Notes: a model not told the origin generated them from the sequence alone. A stretch of 35,523 nt of DNA from Corynebacterium sp. (GCF_030826625.1 NZ_JAPJNQ010000014.1:1-35523); one strand, 5' to 3'; positions 7,696-16,487 are shown, counted from the first letter of the stretch. Translations and numbers: made by a program.

Positions 7696-8523
7696 CTATA
7701 GCTCACGCGTGCCACGCAGCACCGGTAGTGCTTTCCGGGCTTTCGCTATTTCGCCAGCAATATCGTCGAGCTCCACATACAAGATCTCGTCGTCGTAACC
7801 AGCTTCGGCTAATAACTCGCCAGTAGGGCTCAGCACCCGCGAATGCCCCAGCCCTGTCGGGCCGGATTTTTCCCCGCCCTTGTCTGCACCACCGGGGCGG
7901 GCTTGACCAGCCGCCAGTAGATACACCGTGGCATCGAGTGCCCGGGCGCTCGTCAACACCCGCCATTGCTCCAGCTTGCCCGGGCCATCCGCCCAGCTAG
8001 TAGGCAGCACAACAAGCTGTGCACCATCATCGGCCATCTTTTTAAATTGCTCCGGGAATCGCACATCGTAGCAGGTCGCCACACCAACTTTGTGTCCGGC
8101 AACATCAACCACCACGGTGCTCTCCCCCGGGTGCACGGTATCGGATTCGCGGTAGGCGAAAGCATCGAAGGTGTGGATCTTGTCATAAAACTCGCTGCTC
8201 CCTCCGCCGGTAATGAGGGCGGAGTTGTACACGCGGTTGATGGTTTTCCCGTCGACCTCCACCGTATCGGCGGGACGGAACATGCCGACGACGATGGTCA
8301 CGCCGCGTTCGTCGGCAAGCGTGGTGATTTCTTCTGCGAAATGCTCGGCGTATTCGTTGGCGTTGCCGTCCAGGCGCCCGGAGTCGAAGGCTTGAAACGT
8401 CGCTTCCGGCAGCACAATGAGTTGCGCATCGTGGTCTGCGGCCTCGGTAATTTTATCTTTGGCCAGTGCCAAGTTGGCTTCCACGTCGGGTCCAGAGGTC
8501 AGCTGTACTAGTGCGATCTTCAT
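7696..8523 (-). CDS. Carbon-nitrogen hydrolase (nitrilase superfamily amidase)
   Basis: A cytoplasmic amidase of 275 residues, full length for the family. The catalytic triad is visible: Glu40 in VLPEATF, Lys115 in YDKIHTFD, and Cys151 in ATCYDVRFPE. This branch resembles the Nit1/Nit2-like amidases that act on omega-amides or on deaminated glutathione; the exact substrate cannot be read from sequence. The start ATG is at 8523, 34 bases from a pair of inverted DnaA boxes that lie between this gene and the divergent EspC-like gene. Ribosome-site quality is poor. Assignment to the superfamily is secure. Confidence 0.92.
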   Translation of the reverse strand: MKIALVQLTSGPDVEANLALAKDKITEAADHDAQLIVLPEATFQAFDSGRLDGNANEYAEHFAEEITTLADERGVTIVVGMFRPADTVEVDGKTINRVYNSALITGGGSSEFYDKIHTFDAFAYRESDTVHPGESTVVVDVAGHKVGVATCYDVRFPEQFKKMADDGAQLVVLPTSWADGPGKLEQWRVLTSARALDATVYLLAAGQARPGGADKGGEKSGPTGLGHSRVLSPTGELLAEAGYDDEILYVELDDIAGEIAKARKALPVLRGTREL

Positions 8524-8557
8524 GATGCCAGTCTAATCGCGCACCACCGCGCTGTGT

Positions 8558-8581
8558 TGTGGATAACTCTATTTATCCACA
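8558..8581. promoter_or_regulatory. Inverted pair of perfect DnaA boxes
   Basis: TGTGGATAA (8558-8566) and TTATCCACA (8573-8581) are exact DnaA boxes in opposite orientation, 6 bases apart. They form a 24-base palindrome in the 112-base gap between two divergent genes. Placement suggests DnaA control of one or both promoters or a DnaA-titration site. Confidence 0.75.
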
Positions 8582-8635
8582 GGGCGGGTTGAGCAACGTT
8601 AGCCGACAGCGACGCCGACGAGCACACTGAGCCAC

Positions 8636-8968
8636 ATGAATTTTTTGCGATTAACCGATACCGCCCTCGATCTGCTCGCCGACCATGCCCGCCACCGCTT
8701 CGCCTCGCACCTTGCTGCGGGTACAGGCTCTGCACGATCCACCCCGACGCTTACCGCACTGCGCAACGCCGAAGGCAGTTGGCATGACGCGGCCATCGAA
8801 ATTGATGAACAGCTCAAAGCCCACCTGCTAGAGGTACGGAATACCTTCTGCGGGGTGGCCGACAACGATGATGCGATGGCACACCACCTGCAGCGCATGC
8901 TGTCTGCCGACGATGCTGGCGTCGGCACCAGTACAGCACCAGTACAGCACGCCGATAGCTCGCGATAA
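8636..8968 (+). CDS. Small helical protein, EspC/WXG100-like (type VII-associated)
   Basis: A 110-residue protein that is almost entirely helical, with no signal peptide and no membrane segment. The pattern of heptad-like hydrophobics around LADHAR, a central SWHDAA, and an ending in VRNTFCGVADNDDAMAHHL recalls the EspC/DUF2580 group of small type VII-secretion-associated proteins. Its partner directly downstream is a DUF1023 hydrolase, a combination common in actinobacteria. Two gene copies of a short STAPVQH-coding stretch cause a small repeat near the end (about 8929-8950). No ribosome site is obvious. No type VII ATPase or membrane component is present in this window, so a secretion role is inference only. 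Confidence 0.6.
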   Translation: MNFLRLTDTALDLLADHARHRFASHLAAGTGSARSTPTLTALRNAEGSWHDAAIEIDEQLKAHLLEVRNTFCGVADNDDAMAHHLQRMLSADDAGVGTSTAPVQHADSSR

Positions 8969-9011
8969 CAGCGCGCAGCCAACACTTCAGGAATGAAAGG
9001 AAATAGCGCTG

Positions 9012-10244
9012 GTGTACTCACAAAATACAACCACCTCGCAAGAAATGTTCGCAGCTGCCGACGGCATCCGCAGCCGCGCGAGTGCGCTCGAAGCTGATCA
9101 GCAGCAATTTTCTGGTTCGCTCGCCAGCATGGTGGGGCTGGATTTCGATGGTGCTGCCGCCCAGTCAGGCATCTCCCGCGCGCATGAGATCATCGAATCC
9201 ATCACCACGGCCACACAAGCGATGCACATAGTCGCAGGCATCGTGGAATCCTTCGCGGGCCAAATGGAATGGGCGGAACGACTAGAACGAATCGCCACGG
9301 CTGCAGTTAATGCGACACCCGCGGGTCCAGTGCTCTCGCACGCGTTACGGGCTATCCAGCTGATCGGAAAAAGCATTGATGCCGCGTGTGCCCTATCCAT
9401 CGAGGCTGCTTGCTTTGGTTCACAGCATCTGCCGCATCGTTTCGGCGATTTTATGCCTTCGGCTCTCGGTGGCCCGCACCCCGACGGCGCGATAGATCTC
9501 AGCATCGACGATATCCACACCGTCCAGGCGTGCCGCGCACCAGATCCCCTGCTGGCGCAGACGGTCGATCACCCAGATCTACGCCTGCTAGAAGTCACGG
9601 ACAAACATTGGGCTGGAATGGTGGGCCCACCGCCGGAAGATACCGATAACCTGGTGGTTTTCGTTCCCGGCGTGGGATCAGATGGCAACGACAGCATCGG
9701 TGGACAGATCGATCGCGCCCGCACCCAGGCCGCGGCGATGGGCGGAACCGGGCTGATTTATGGCTATGATGCTCCGGACCGGCTACTCAGCGGCACTTCC
9801 TCGGGTGCAGCACACACCGCTGGGCCGCAGCTGCGGGAGTTTCTTGCCGACGTCGACCAGCGCTACCCCAACCACCACGTCACGGTCGTCGGCTATTCCT
9901 ATGGATCAGTAGTCGTCGGCAACGCAGCTAGCGGGCAGGCACCGATGCGTGCCGACGACGTGTTATTCGTGGGATCGCCGGGCACGGGCCTGACTAGCAC
10001 AGACGAGTTGAACCTGCGGGGTGATAATCCACAGGTTCATGCTGCCCGGCGCGCCCTGGATCCGGTCAGCGGGATGGCTTATTCCAACGGCGGGCTATTT
10101 GGGGTAAACCCGGCCGCACCCACCTTTGGTGCCCACCCCTGGCCGGGAGACGGGATGCGCGATCACAGTGGGTTTTTCGATGATGAAGCCTATCTCGACG
10201 GTTTTGCAGAGCTTGCCCGCCGCAGGGGCTTGGCAGGGCCTTAA
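9012..10244 (+). CDS. Alpha/beta hydrolase, DUF1023 family, with helical N-domain
   Basis: A 410-residue protein. About 130 N-terminal residues are helical and low in charge, similar in character to WXG100/LXG-type domains. They are followed by an alpha/beta-hydrolase core with the nucleophile elbow GYSYGS, whose serine is S296. A conserved RDHSGFFDD near residue 381 is the likely source of the catalytic histidine and acid. DUF1023 hydrolases occur next to small EspC/WXG100-like proteins in actinobacteria, as here. The GTG start is supported by GAAAGGA about 11 bases upstream. The substrate is unknown; lipid or cell-envelope ester hydrolysis would be a guess. Confidence 0.82.
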   Translation: MYSQNTTTSQEMFAAADGIRSRASALEADQQQFSGSLASMVGLDFDGAAAQSGISRAHEIIESITTATQAMHIVAGIVESFAGQMEWAERLERIATAAVNATPAGPVLSHALRAIQLIGKSIDAACALSIEAACFGSQHLPHRFGDFMPSALGGPHPDGAIDLSIDDIHTVQACRAPDPLLAQTVDHPDLRLLEVTDKHWAGMVGPPPEDTDNLVVFVPGVGSDGNDSIGGQIDRARTQAAAMGGTGLIYGYDAPDRLLSGTSSGAAHTAGPQLREFLADVDQRYPNHHVTVVGYSYGSVVVGNAASGQAPMRADDVLFVGSPGTGLTSTDELNLRGDNPQVHAARRALDPVSGMAYSNGGLFGVNPAAPTFGAHPWPGDGMRDHSGFFDDEAYLDGFAELARRRGLAGP

Positions 10245-10264
10245 CCAAGCCGCAGTAGCCAGGT

Positions 10265-11779
10265 TTAGAACAGGCCGACTGGGTTTTCCGCATAAGAAAC
10301 CAGCACGTTTTTGGTTTCTTGGTAGTGCCCGAGCATCATCAGGTGATTTTCCCGGCCCAAACCAGACTGCTTATAGCCGCCGAATGCCGAGTGCGCTGGG
10401 TAGTTGTGGTACTGGTTTACCCACACACGACCGGCTTGGATATCACGTCCGGCACGGTAGGCAATATTGCCGTTGCGCGTCCACACACCACTGCCCAGGC
10501 CGAAGTCGGTGTCGTTGGAGATCCTGATGGCTTCGTCGTAGTCCTTGAACGTGGCCACGGACAGCACCGGCCCGAAGATTTCTTCGCGGAAAATCTTCAT
10601 ATCGTTGGTGCCTTTGAACACGGTTGGTTCAATGTAGAAGCCGCCGCCGATGACTTCGTTGACGTTGCCACCGATCAGGGTTTCTGCGCCTTCTTCTGGT
10701 CCGGACTTCAGATAAGAAACAATCTTGTCCATCTGTTCCTGGGATGCCTGGGCGCCCATCATAGTCTCGGTATCCAGTGGGTTGCCGATCTTGATCTGCT
10801 TGACCCGCTCAAGTGCACGTTCCAGGAATGCATCGGCAATGTCTTCGTGGATCAATGCGCGCGATGGACAGGTACACACCTCGCCTTGGTTGAGCGCGAA
10901 CATGGTAAACCCTTCGAGGCATTTGTCTAGGAATTCATCGTCTTTGTCCATGATGTCTGGGAAGAACACCGACGGAGACTTTCCGCCGAGTTCCAGGGTG
11001 ACTGGGATGATTTTTTCTGCCGAAGCCTTGTTGATCATCTTGCCGACGGGTGTGGAACCCGTAAACGCGATCTTCGCGATGCGATCCGACGACGTCAACG
11101 CCACACCGGCTTCGTCGCCGAGTCCGTTGACGATGTTGAGCACACCAGGTGGCAGCAGATCCGCGATCTTTTCCACCAAGTACAGGATAGAAACTGGGGT
11201 TTGTTCTGCGGGTTTCAAGACGATGGTGTTACCGCTGGCCAACGCCGGGGCCAGCTTCCAGGCTGCCATCAGGATTGGGAAGTTCCACGGAATGATCTGG
11301 CCGACGACACCGAGTGGCTCGTGGAAGTGATACGCGACGGTATCATCGTCGATCTGTGAAAGTCGGCCTTCTTGGGTGCGGATAGCAGAGGCAAAGTAAC
11401 GGAAGTGATCTACGGCCAGCGGGAGATCCGCTGCTAGGGTTTCGCGTACAGCCTTACCGTTTTCCCAGGTCTCTGCTACCGCGAGTTCTTCCAGATTGTC
11501 CTCAATACGCTGGGCAATCTGCAGCAAAATATTGGAGCGCTCTGCCGCTGAAGTTTTCCCCCAGGCTGGTGCTGCCTTGTGCGCGGCATCCAATGCGCGT
11601 TCGATGTCTGCTTTGGTACCGCGGCCGAATTCACAAAAAACTTTGCCGTTGACCGGTGAGATATTTTCCAGATATTGGCCTTCTGCGGGCGCTACCCATT
11701 CGCCACCAATGAAATGGTCATAGCGCTTTTTGAAGTCGACGATGGAGCCTTCTTCGCCTGGGTTTGCGTACACGGTCAT
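10265..11779 (-). CDS. ald: NAD-dependent acetaldehyde/aldehyde dehydrogenase
   Basis: Oxidises aldehydes to acids with NAD(P); in C. glutamicum the gene in this position (ald, next to hspR) makes acetate from acetaldehyde during ethanol use. The chain is 504 residues from the ATG at 11779, chosen because it matches family length and has AAAGG upstream; the frame is open for 21 more codons. Key residues: N165 in PWNFP, K189 in VLKPAEQTP, general base E263 in LELGGK, and nucleophile C302 in GEVCTCPSR. The neighbouring motif YHNYPAHSAFGGYKQSG is typical of this branch. A GlxR-like site lies about 80 bases upstream, consistent with carbon-source control. It sits directly behind the hspR operon terminator and has its own promoter region. 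Confidence 0.95.
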   Translation of the reverse strand: MTVYANPGEEGSIVDFKKRYDHFIGGEWVAPAEGQYLENISPVNGKVFCEFGRGTKADIERALDAAHKAAPAWGKTSAAERSNILLQIAQRIEDNLEELAVAETWENGKAVRETLAADLPLAVDHFRYFASAIRTQEGRLSQIDDDTVAYHFHEPLGVVGQIIPWNFPILMAAWKLAPALASGNTIVLKPAEQTPVSILYLVEKIADLLPPGVLNIVNGLGDEAGVALTSSDRIAKIAFTGSTPVGKMINKASAEKIIPVTLELGGKSPSVFFPDIMDKDDEFLDKCLEGFTMFALNQGEVCTCPSRALIHEDIADAFLERALERVKQIKIGNPLDTETMMGAQASQEQMDKIVSYLKSGPEEGAETLIGGNVNEVIGGGFYIEPTVFKGTNDMKIFREEIFGPVLSVATFKDYDEAIRISNDTDFGLGSGVWTRNGNIAYRAGRDIQAGRVWVNQYHNYPAHSAFGGYKQSGLGRENHLMMLGHYQETKNVLVSYAENPVGLF

Positions 11780-11855
11780 GAGGTTGACACCTTTCTTCCA
11801 GATGGTGCAGCCGTTGCAGCTAATGAGCAGTCTATTGCACATTCACCCCGCGCAT

Positions 11856-11871
11856 TATGAACGCGGTCACA
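11856..11871. promoter_or_regulatory. GlxR-type (cAMP-CRP-like) site before ald
   Basis: TATGA-N6-TCACA, one mismatch from the GlxR consensus TGTGA-N6-TCACA, 76 bases upstream of the ald start. Catabolite control of ald fits this site. Confidence 0.45.
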
Positions 11872-11939
11872 ACGGCGTGCCGATGTACTACGACATCATA
11901 GCGTGATCTGGAGCACAAAGAAAGGTTTTGCAGAATAAA

Positions 11940-11986
11940 ATATCCCCGCAGAAACCAATGGGATTCATCAGCTTCTGCGGGGATAT
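11940..11986 (-). terminator. Terminator of the dnaK-grpE-dnaJ-hspR operon
   Basis: A perfect 14-bp stem (11940-11953 with 11973-11986) with a 19-base loop. Read on the minus strand it is followed by TTTTATT. It begins 37 bases after the hspR stop, so it closes the heat-shock operon and separates it from ald. Confidence 0.9.
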
Positions 11987-12023
11987 CAGCGACAACCGGT
12001 TTTACGGGACGACGCTAGTCGGA

Positions 12024-12485
12024 TTAATTCCGGCGTCCACGTCCACGGCGCGACGAGCGCGGCTCCCACATCACCACGGCCGAAGACCGCGGGACGTGCA
12101 CCAATTCGCCTTTGCGTGCATTTGCAGGCGCACGGTTAGACGCGGACGCAGAGCGAAGTTTGCCGCGTAGCTCTTCAACCTCGGCCGCCAACGCGTCACG
12201 CTCTTCGGCGAGCGCGTCACGTTGTTCCGTCAACTCGATGATGGCCTTGATTCCAGCGAGATTAACGCCTTCATCTTGCGACAATTGCTGGATCTTGCGC
12301 AGCATCGCAATATCGCGCTGCGAATAACGACGCCCACCACCACGGGTGCGTGCCGGTGTCACCAGCCCCATCCGGTCATACGTACGCAGGGTTTGCGCGT
12401 GCATACCAGATAGTTCAGCAGCCACGGAGATAACGAAGACCTCGCGGTATTCTTCACGAAATTCTTCTTGCGAATCGTTCGCCAT
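12024..12485 (-). CDS. hspR: HspR, MerR-family heat-shock repressor
   Basis: The autoregulated repressor of chaperone operons, which binds HAIR sites together with DnaK as co-repressor. It is 153 residues long: an N-terminal MerR-type helix-turn-helix (about 16-85) with the typical LSGMHAQTLRTYDRMGLV and GGGRRYSQRDI segments, then a coiled coil (about 85-112, EQRDALAEERDALAAEVEELR). The tail is basic and ends in RRGRGRRN. It is the last gene of the dnaK operon, 30 bases after dnaJ, with a strong GGAGGTGA ribosome site. HAIR copies occur before dnaK and clpB in this window, which closes a feedback loop. The identity is firm. Confidence 0.96.
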   Translation of the reverse strand: MANDSQEEFREEYREVFVISVAAELSGMHAQTLRTYDRMGLVTPARTRGGGRRYSQRDIAMLRKIQQLSQDEGVNLAGIKAIIELTEQRDALAEERDALAAEVEELRGKLRSASASNRAPANARKGELVHVPRSSAVVMWEPRSSRRGRGRRN

Positions 12486-12515
12486 GGTTTTGTCACCTCC
12501 TGTGGTTGCTTGTCG

Positions 12516-13709
12516 TTATTTATTCGGGTTACCGGCCCAACCTGCGCGGGCATCGAAACCGGAATCTTTTTCTGCCTGCGCATAGGTGCGCAAGCTAGAC
12601 TTCGCGGCATCATCCAACAACGTTGGCACCGTCACCTGTACTTTCACGTGCAAATCACCGTGTTTTCCTGAGGATTTCGGTATGCCGCGCCCGCGAACCC
12701 GCAGGGTGCGGCCGTCAGCAGTACCTGCCGGGATTTTCACCCGGACCGGGGCATCCAGGGTCGGCACCGTGATCGTGTCACCGAGCGCCAGCTCCGCAAA
12801 GGATACCGGCACCGTGATCAGCAGGTCATCGCCTTCCCGAGAAAAGACCTTGTCTTCGCGCACGCTAACGGACACAAACAGGTCTCCGGATGGCTTGCCC
12901 TGCGGCCCGGCCTCACCTTGGCCTGCCAGGCGGACTTTTTGCCCGTCGACGACACCGGCCGGGATCCGCACGGTAATCGAACGAGTTCGGTTCACGGTTC
13001 CGCTTCCCGAGCAAGTCTCACAGGGGTCCGGGATCTTCGAACCAGTGCCGTCGCAATCCGAGCAAGGTTGGGAAAAGCCAAAGGCTCCGCGGTTTTCGCT
13101 GGTATAGCCACTGCCATTGCAACGACCACAGGTGGCCTGCTTCCCGGATTTCGATCCGGAGCCGTGGCAGGTGGTGCACGGCGCGTTGCCGCGCAACTCT
13201 AGCGGGATCGTCGTGCCTTTCGCAGCCTCTCGAAAGTCGAGCGTAATGGAGGTTTCGACGTCGGCGCCTCGCGTCGGCCGAGCTTGGTGCCCACCAGCAC
13301 CGCCGCGGTTAAAGAGGCCGCCGAAGATGTCACCCAGACCGCCGTCTTCAAATGCTCCTCCAAATCCGCCAGCCCCGGGCGCCCCGCCTTGCGAGAAGAA
13401 CCCGTCTTGGCTTTGCGACGAGCGGCGAAACCCGCCGGGAAAGCCGGCGCCTCCAAACCTGCCGCCCCCAGAACGCAGCATCGCTTTGAACTCGTCGTAT
13501 TCCTTGCGCTTCTTGTCGTCGCCAAGCACATCGTAGGCAGACGCGGCTGCCTTGAACTTGGCTAGTTTCTTCTCGTCGTCCGGGTTGGTATCTGGGTGGT
13601 TTTCCCGGGCGATTTTACGGTAGGCACGACGGATATCAGCTTTTGAGGCATCGGAGGAAACGCCTAGGTCCCCGTAATAATCCTTATCGGCCCATTCACT
13701 CTGGGACAT
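12516..13709 (-). CDS. dnaJ: DnaJ co-chaperone (type I, zinc-binding)
   Basis: Stimulates the DnaK ATPase and delivers substrates. The chain is 397 residues. The J domain carries the HPD triad at 38-40 (ARENHPDTN). A glycine/phenylalanine-rich linker spans about 80-145. The zinc-binding region has four CxxCxGxG repeats (CTTCHGSG, CGRCNGSG, CSDCDGTG, CETCSGSG). A C-terminal peptide-binding domain follows. A strong AAGGAGGGG ribosome site precedes the ATG at 13709, 25 bases after grpE. This is the DnaJ1-type copy that belongs to the dnaK operon; actinobacteria usually carry a second DnaJ elsewhere. Confidence 0.97.
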   Translation of the reverse strand: MSQSEWADKDYYGDLGVSSDASKADIRRAYRKIARENHPDTNPDDEKKLAKFKAAASAYDVLGDDKKRKEYDEFKAMLRSGGGRFGGAGFPGGFRRSSQSQDGFFSQGGAPGAGGFGGAFEDGGLGDIFGGLFNRGGAGGHQARPTRGADVETSITLDFREAAKGTTIPLELRGNAPCTTCHGSGSKSGKQATCGRCNGSGYTSENRGAFGFSQPCSDCDGTGSKIPDPCETCSGSGTVNRTRSITVRIPAGVVDGQKVRLAGQGEAGPQGKPSGDLFVSVSVREDKVFSREGDDLLITVPVSFAELALGDTITVPTLDAPVRVKIPAGTADGRTLRVRGRGIPKSSGKHGDLHVKVQVTVPTLLDDAAKSSLRTYAQAEKDSGFDARAGWAGNPNK

Positions 13710-13734
13710 GGTTCGTCCCCTCCTTCCTCATTGT

Positions 13735-14478
13735 TTACTGATTGTCGCCTTCTGGATCAGAGATGATCACCATGGCATTGCGTACCAGGCGGTCTCCGAC
13801 CTTGTAGCCTTTGCGCAAGACAGTGCCGACGACTTGTTCACCACCGCTAGAAAGATCCTGCACGGCCTCGTGGATCTCTGGATCAAAAGCCTCGCCCGGT
13901 TCACCGAACGTGACCAGGTTTTGGCCTTTCAGCGTCTCCCGGAATTTGGATCCGAACTTCTCCAGTGCGGAGCCTTCTTCCAGGTCGCCGTGCTGTTTCG
14001 CTAATTCCAGATCATCCAAGATCGGGAGCAGTGCGGATAGTACCGAAGCCTTCGCGGATTCAGAAACGCTCTGGCGTTCCCGATCGCTGCGGCGGCGGTA
14101 GTTGGTGTACTCCGCGTTCAAGCGCTTCAGGTCATCGGTGCGCTCATCTAGCTCGCGCTGCAAAGCCTGTTCTGGGGTTTCTGCTTCCTCCGCAGATTCT
14201 GCCTCAGCGGCTTCATCAGCGACCGCATCGCGAGCAGCCGCGCCCTCAGCCTCTCCTTCGGGAGTGCTGACTGGCTGTTCTACTTCATCAACCTCGGGTT
14301 CCACAGCGACGTCGTCGGCAAGCCCTTCGGCACCGGCGCCACCGGATGGCTGGCCGGTTTCTCGCTGGGTCGCCTCAGCGGCATCCGCAGCGGCCTCGGC
14401 TTGTGCGGCAGAGGTGGCCTCTGGGTCCGTCACGTCCGGGGAACCGGGGTTATCCGGCATCTCGTCCCGGTTGGTCAT
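13735..14478 (-). CDS. grpE: GrpE nucleotide-exchange factor of DnaK
   Basis: Releases ADP from DnaK and acts as a heat sensor for the chaperone cycle. The protein is 247 residues, longer than E. coli GrpE (about 197). It has an extended acidic, alanine- and glutamate-rich N-terminal arm (about 1-100), then a coiled coil and the conserved core containing LPILDDLELA and, near the end, VGTVLRKGYKVGDRLVRNA. The start codon abuts the dnaK stop with no gap, so translation is coupled. Long acidic arms are usual in corynebacterial GrpE. One copy of the CTTGCCGAC word lies here, encoding Leu-Ala-Asp. Confidence 0.96.
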   Translation of the reverse strand: MTNRDEMPDNPGSPDVTDPEATSAAQAEAAADAAEATQRETGQPSGGAGAEGLADDVAVEPEVDEVEQPVSTPEGEAEGAAARDAVADEAAEAESAEEAETPEQALQRELDERTDDLKRLNAEYTNYRRRSDRERQSVSESAKASVLSALLPILDDLELAKQHGDLEEGSALEKFGSKFRETLKGQNLVTFGEPGEAFDPEIHEAVQDLSSGGEQVVGTVLRKGYKVGDRLVRNAMVIISDPEGDNQ

Positions 14479-16338
14479 TTACTTCTCACCCTTTGCTGCA
14501 TCGTCAGAGTTGTCGGCGTCGTCTTCGTCAACAACTTCCGCATCCACAACATCGTCGTTGCCAGCCTGGCCGACATCGCCGTCAGCCTGTGCCTGTGCAG
14601 CCTCAGCCTCGTACATTGCCTGGCCCATCGCCTGGGATTCAGAAGACAGCTTCTCGACGGCGGACTTGATGGCCTCGATATCGTCGCCCTTCAAAGCCTC
14701 GTCGACAGCATCGGCGGCTTCGGTGACCTTGTTCTTGGTCTCTTCGTCGATCTTCTCGCCGTTCTCCTCGAGGAACTTGCGGGTCTGGTAAGCAGTGCTT
14801 TCCGCGTTGTTGCGGGTCTCCTGCTCTTCACGACGCTTCTTGTCTTCTTCAGCGTGCGCTTCGGCATCTTTCACCATCCGATCGATTTCTTCATCGGACA
14901 GACCGGATCCTTCCTGGATCTTGATGGTGTTTTCCTTGCCGGTGCCCTTGTCCTTTGCGGAAACGGACACGATACCGTTGGCGTCGATATCGAAGGTGAC
15001 CTCGACCTGTGGAACACCACGTGGCGCTGGGGCGATGCCACCGAGCTCGAAGGAGCCCAGCAACTTGTTGTGCTGCGCCATCTCACGCTCACCCTGGAAG
15101 ACCTGGATCTGTACAGAAGGCTGGTTGTCCTCCGCGGTGGTGAAGGTCTCGGACTTCTTGGTTGGGATGGTGGTGTTGCGTTCGATGAGCTTGGTCATCA
15201 CGCCACCCTTGGTTTCGATACCCAGCGACAGCGGGGTGACATCCAACAGCAGGACGTCTTTGACATCACCGCGCAGAACACCTGCCTGCAGGGCAGCACC
15301 GGAAGCAACGACCTCATCTGGGTTAACGCCCTTGTTTGGCTCCTTGCCGGTCATTTCCTTAACCAGCTCAGCAACTGCTGGCATACGGGTGGAACCACCG
15401 ACCAGAACGACGTGGTTGATGTCGCCAATGCCCAGGTCTGCGTCCTTGATGACCTGGTTGAATGGCTTCTTGGTGCGATCCAGCAGGTCTTGGGTGATGC
15501 GCTGGAATTCGGTGCGGGTCAGAGTCTCATCCAAGAACAGTGGGTTCTTGTCGCCATCAACAGTGATGTATGGCAGGTTGATCGATGCCTGCTGCGAAGA
15601 GGACAACTCGATCTTTGCCTTTTCTGCAGCCTCGCGCAGACGCTGCAAGGCCATTTTGTCCTTGGTCAGGTCAATACCGTTGGCCTGCTGGAATTTCTCT
15701 GCCAGCCAGTCGACGATGCGCTGATCCCAGTCATCGCCACCAAGGCTGTTGTCACCAGCGGTTGCAACAACTTCCACGACGCCGTCGCCGATTTCCAGCA
15801 GCGAAACGTCGAAGGTACCGCCACCAAGGTCGAAGACCAGGATGGTTTGTTCTTGCTCGCCCTTTTCCAGGCCATAAGCCAGCGCAGCTGCGGTTGGCTC
15901 GTTGACGATACGTAGGACGTTCAGGCCAGCGATCTGGCCAGCTTCCTTGGTTGCCTGACGCTGCGCGTCCTCGAAGTAAGCAGGAACAGTAATAACAGCG
16001 TCGGTGACATCTTCACCCAGGTAGGATTCCGCGTCGCGCTTCAGTTTCATCAGCGTGCGAGCCGAAATTTCCTGTGGGGTGTACTTCTTATCGTCAATAT
16101 CGGTGGTCCAGTCAGTACCAATGTGGCGCTTGACCGAACGGATAGTGCGGTCAACGTTGGTAACCGCCTGGTTCTTTGCAGACTGACCAACCAGGATTTC
16201 GCCGTTCTTCGCGAAAGCAACAACGGATGGGGTGGTGCGAGCACCCTCCGAGTTAGCGATAACCTTCGCTTCGCCGCCCTCCAGGACGGAAACGACAGAG
16301 TTCGTGGTTCCGAGGTCAATACCTACTGCGCGTCCCAT
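14479..16338 (-). CDS. dnaK: DnaK (Hsp70) chaperone
   Basis: ATP-driven Hsp70 that folds and rescues proteins and serves as co-repressor for HspR. The chain is 619 residues. The nucleotide domain shows GIDLGTTNS at the start, VPAYF near 115, and the phosphate-2 motif FDLGGGTFDVS. The substrate domain follows the DVTPLSLGIET linker. The C-terminal lid ends in an acidic tail. I use the ATG at 16338 because AAGGAG lies 8 bases upstream and the protein starts with the family's MGRAVGIDLG; a TTG seven codons earlier is also open but overlaps that ribosome site. Two HAIR sites and a SigH-like promoter lie upstream. Confidence 0.98.
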   Translation of the reverse strand: MGRAVGIDLGTTNSVVSVLEGGEAKVIANSEGARTTPSVVAFAKNGEILVGQSAKNQAVTNVDRTIRSVKRHIGTDWTTDIDDKKYTPQEISARTLMKLKRDAESYLGEDVTDAVITVPAYFEDAQRQATKEAGQIAGLNVLRIVNEPTAAALAYGLEKGEQEQTILVFDLGGGTFDVSLLEIGDGVVEVVATAGDNSLGGDDWDQRIVDWLAEKFQQANGIDLTKDKMALQRLREAAEKAKIELSSSQQASINLPYITVDGDKNPLFLDETLTRTEFQRITQDLLDRTKKPFNQVIKDADLGIGDINHVVLVGGSTRMPAVAELVKEMTGKEPNKGVNPDEVVASGAALQAGVLRGDVKDVLLLDVTPLSLGIETKGGVMTKLIERNTTIPTKKSETFTTAEDNQPSVQIQVFQGEREMAQHNKLLGSFELGGIAPAPRGVPQVEVTFDIDANGIVSVSAKDKGTGKENTIKIQEGSGLSDEEIDRMVKDAEAHAEEDKKRREEQETRNNAESTAYQTRKFLEENGEKIDEETKNKVTEAADAVDEALKGDDIEAIKSAVEKLSSESQAMGQAMYEAEAAQAQADGDVGQAGNDDVVDAEVVDEDDADNSDDAAKGEK

Positions 16339-16369
16339 TCTTGATTCTCCTTCGTGCAACTTGTGTGAA

Positions 16370-16390
16370 CTTGATTGTCAGTGACTCAAC
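16370..16390. promoter_or_regulatory. HspR operator (HAIR), proximal to dnaK
   Basis: CTTGATT-N7-ACTCAAC, one mismatch per arm from the consensus. It lies 32 bases before the dnaK start, inside the leader, where HspR would act as a road-block. Confidence 0.75.
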
Positions 16391-16434
16391 TACAAGCGAG
16401 ACTGTAGCAGACAGTTTCTCGTCGTGCCAACTTT

Positions 16435-16455
16435 CTTGAGCCCATGTCACTCAAC
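16435..16455. promoter_or_regulatory. HspR operator (HAIR), distal to dnaK
   Basis: CTTGAGC-N7-ACTCAAC, one mismatch in each arm. It lies at the expected start point of the SigH-like promoter. A further half-site ACTCAAG is at 16494-16500. Confidence 0.85.
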
Positions 16456-16461
16456 CTATGC

Positions 16462-16487
16462 AACTAAGATGCCTTCAGAGTTATTCC
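16462..16487 (-). promoter_or_regulatory. SigH-like promoter of dnaK
   Basis: On the minus strand GGAA (complement of 16484-16487) and GTT (complement of 16462-16464) are 19 bases apart, the same spacing as before clpB. SigH control of dnaK and clpB is known in C. glutamicum. Confidence 0.65.

Noticed and set aside
14401..15915. 504-codon open frame antisense to dnaK
   Set aside because: It mirrors the dnaK reading frame in GC-biased DNA, has no domain character and no ribosome site, and dnaK is certain.
16339..16359. TTG start seven codons upstream for DnaK
   Set aside because: It would place the ribosome site AAGGAG inside the coding sequence, and the family starts at MGRAVGIDLG.
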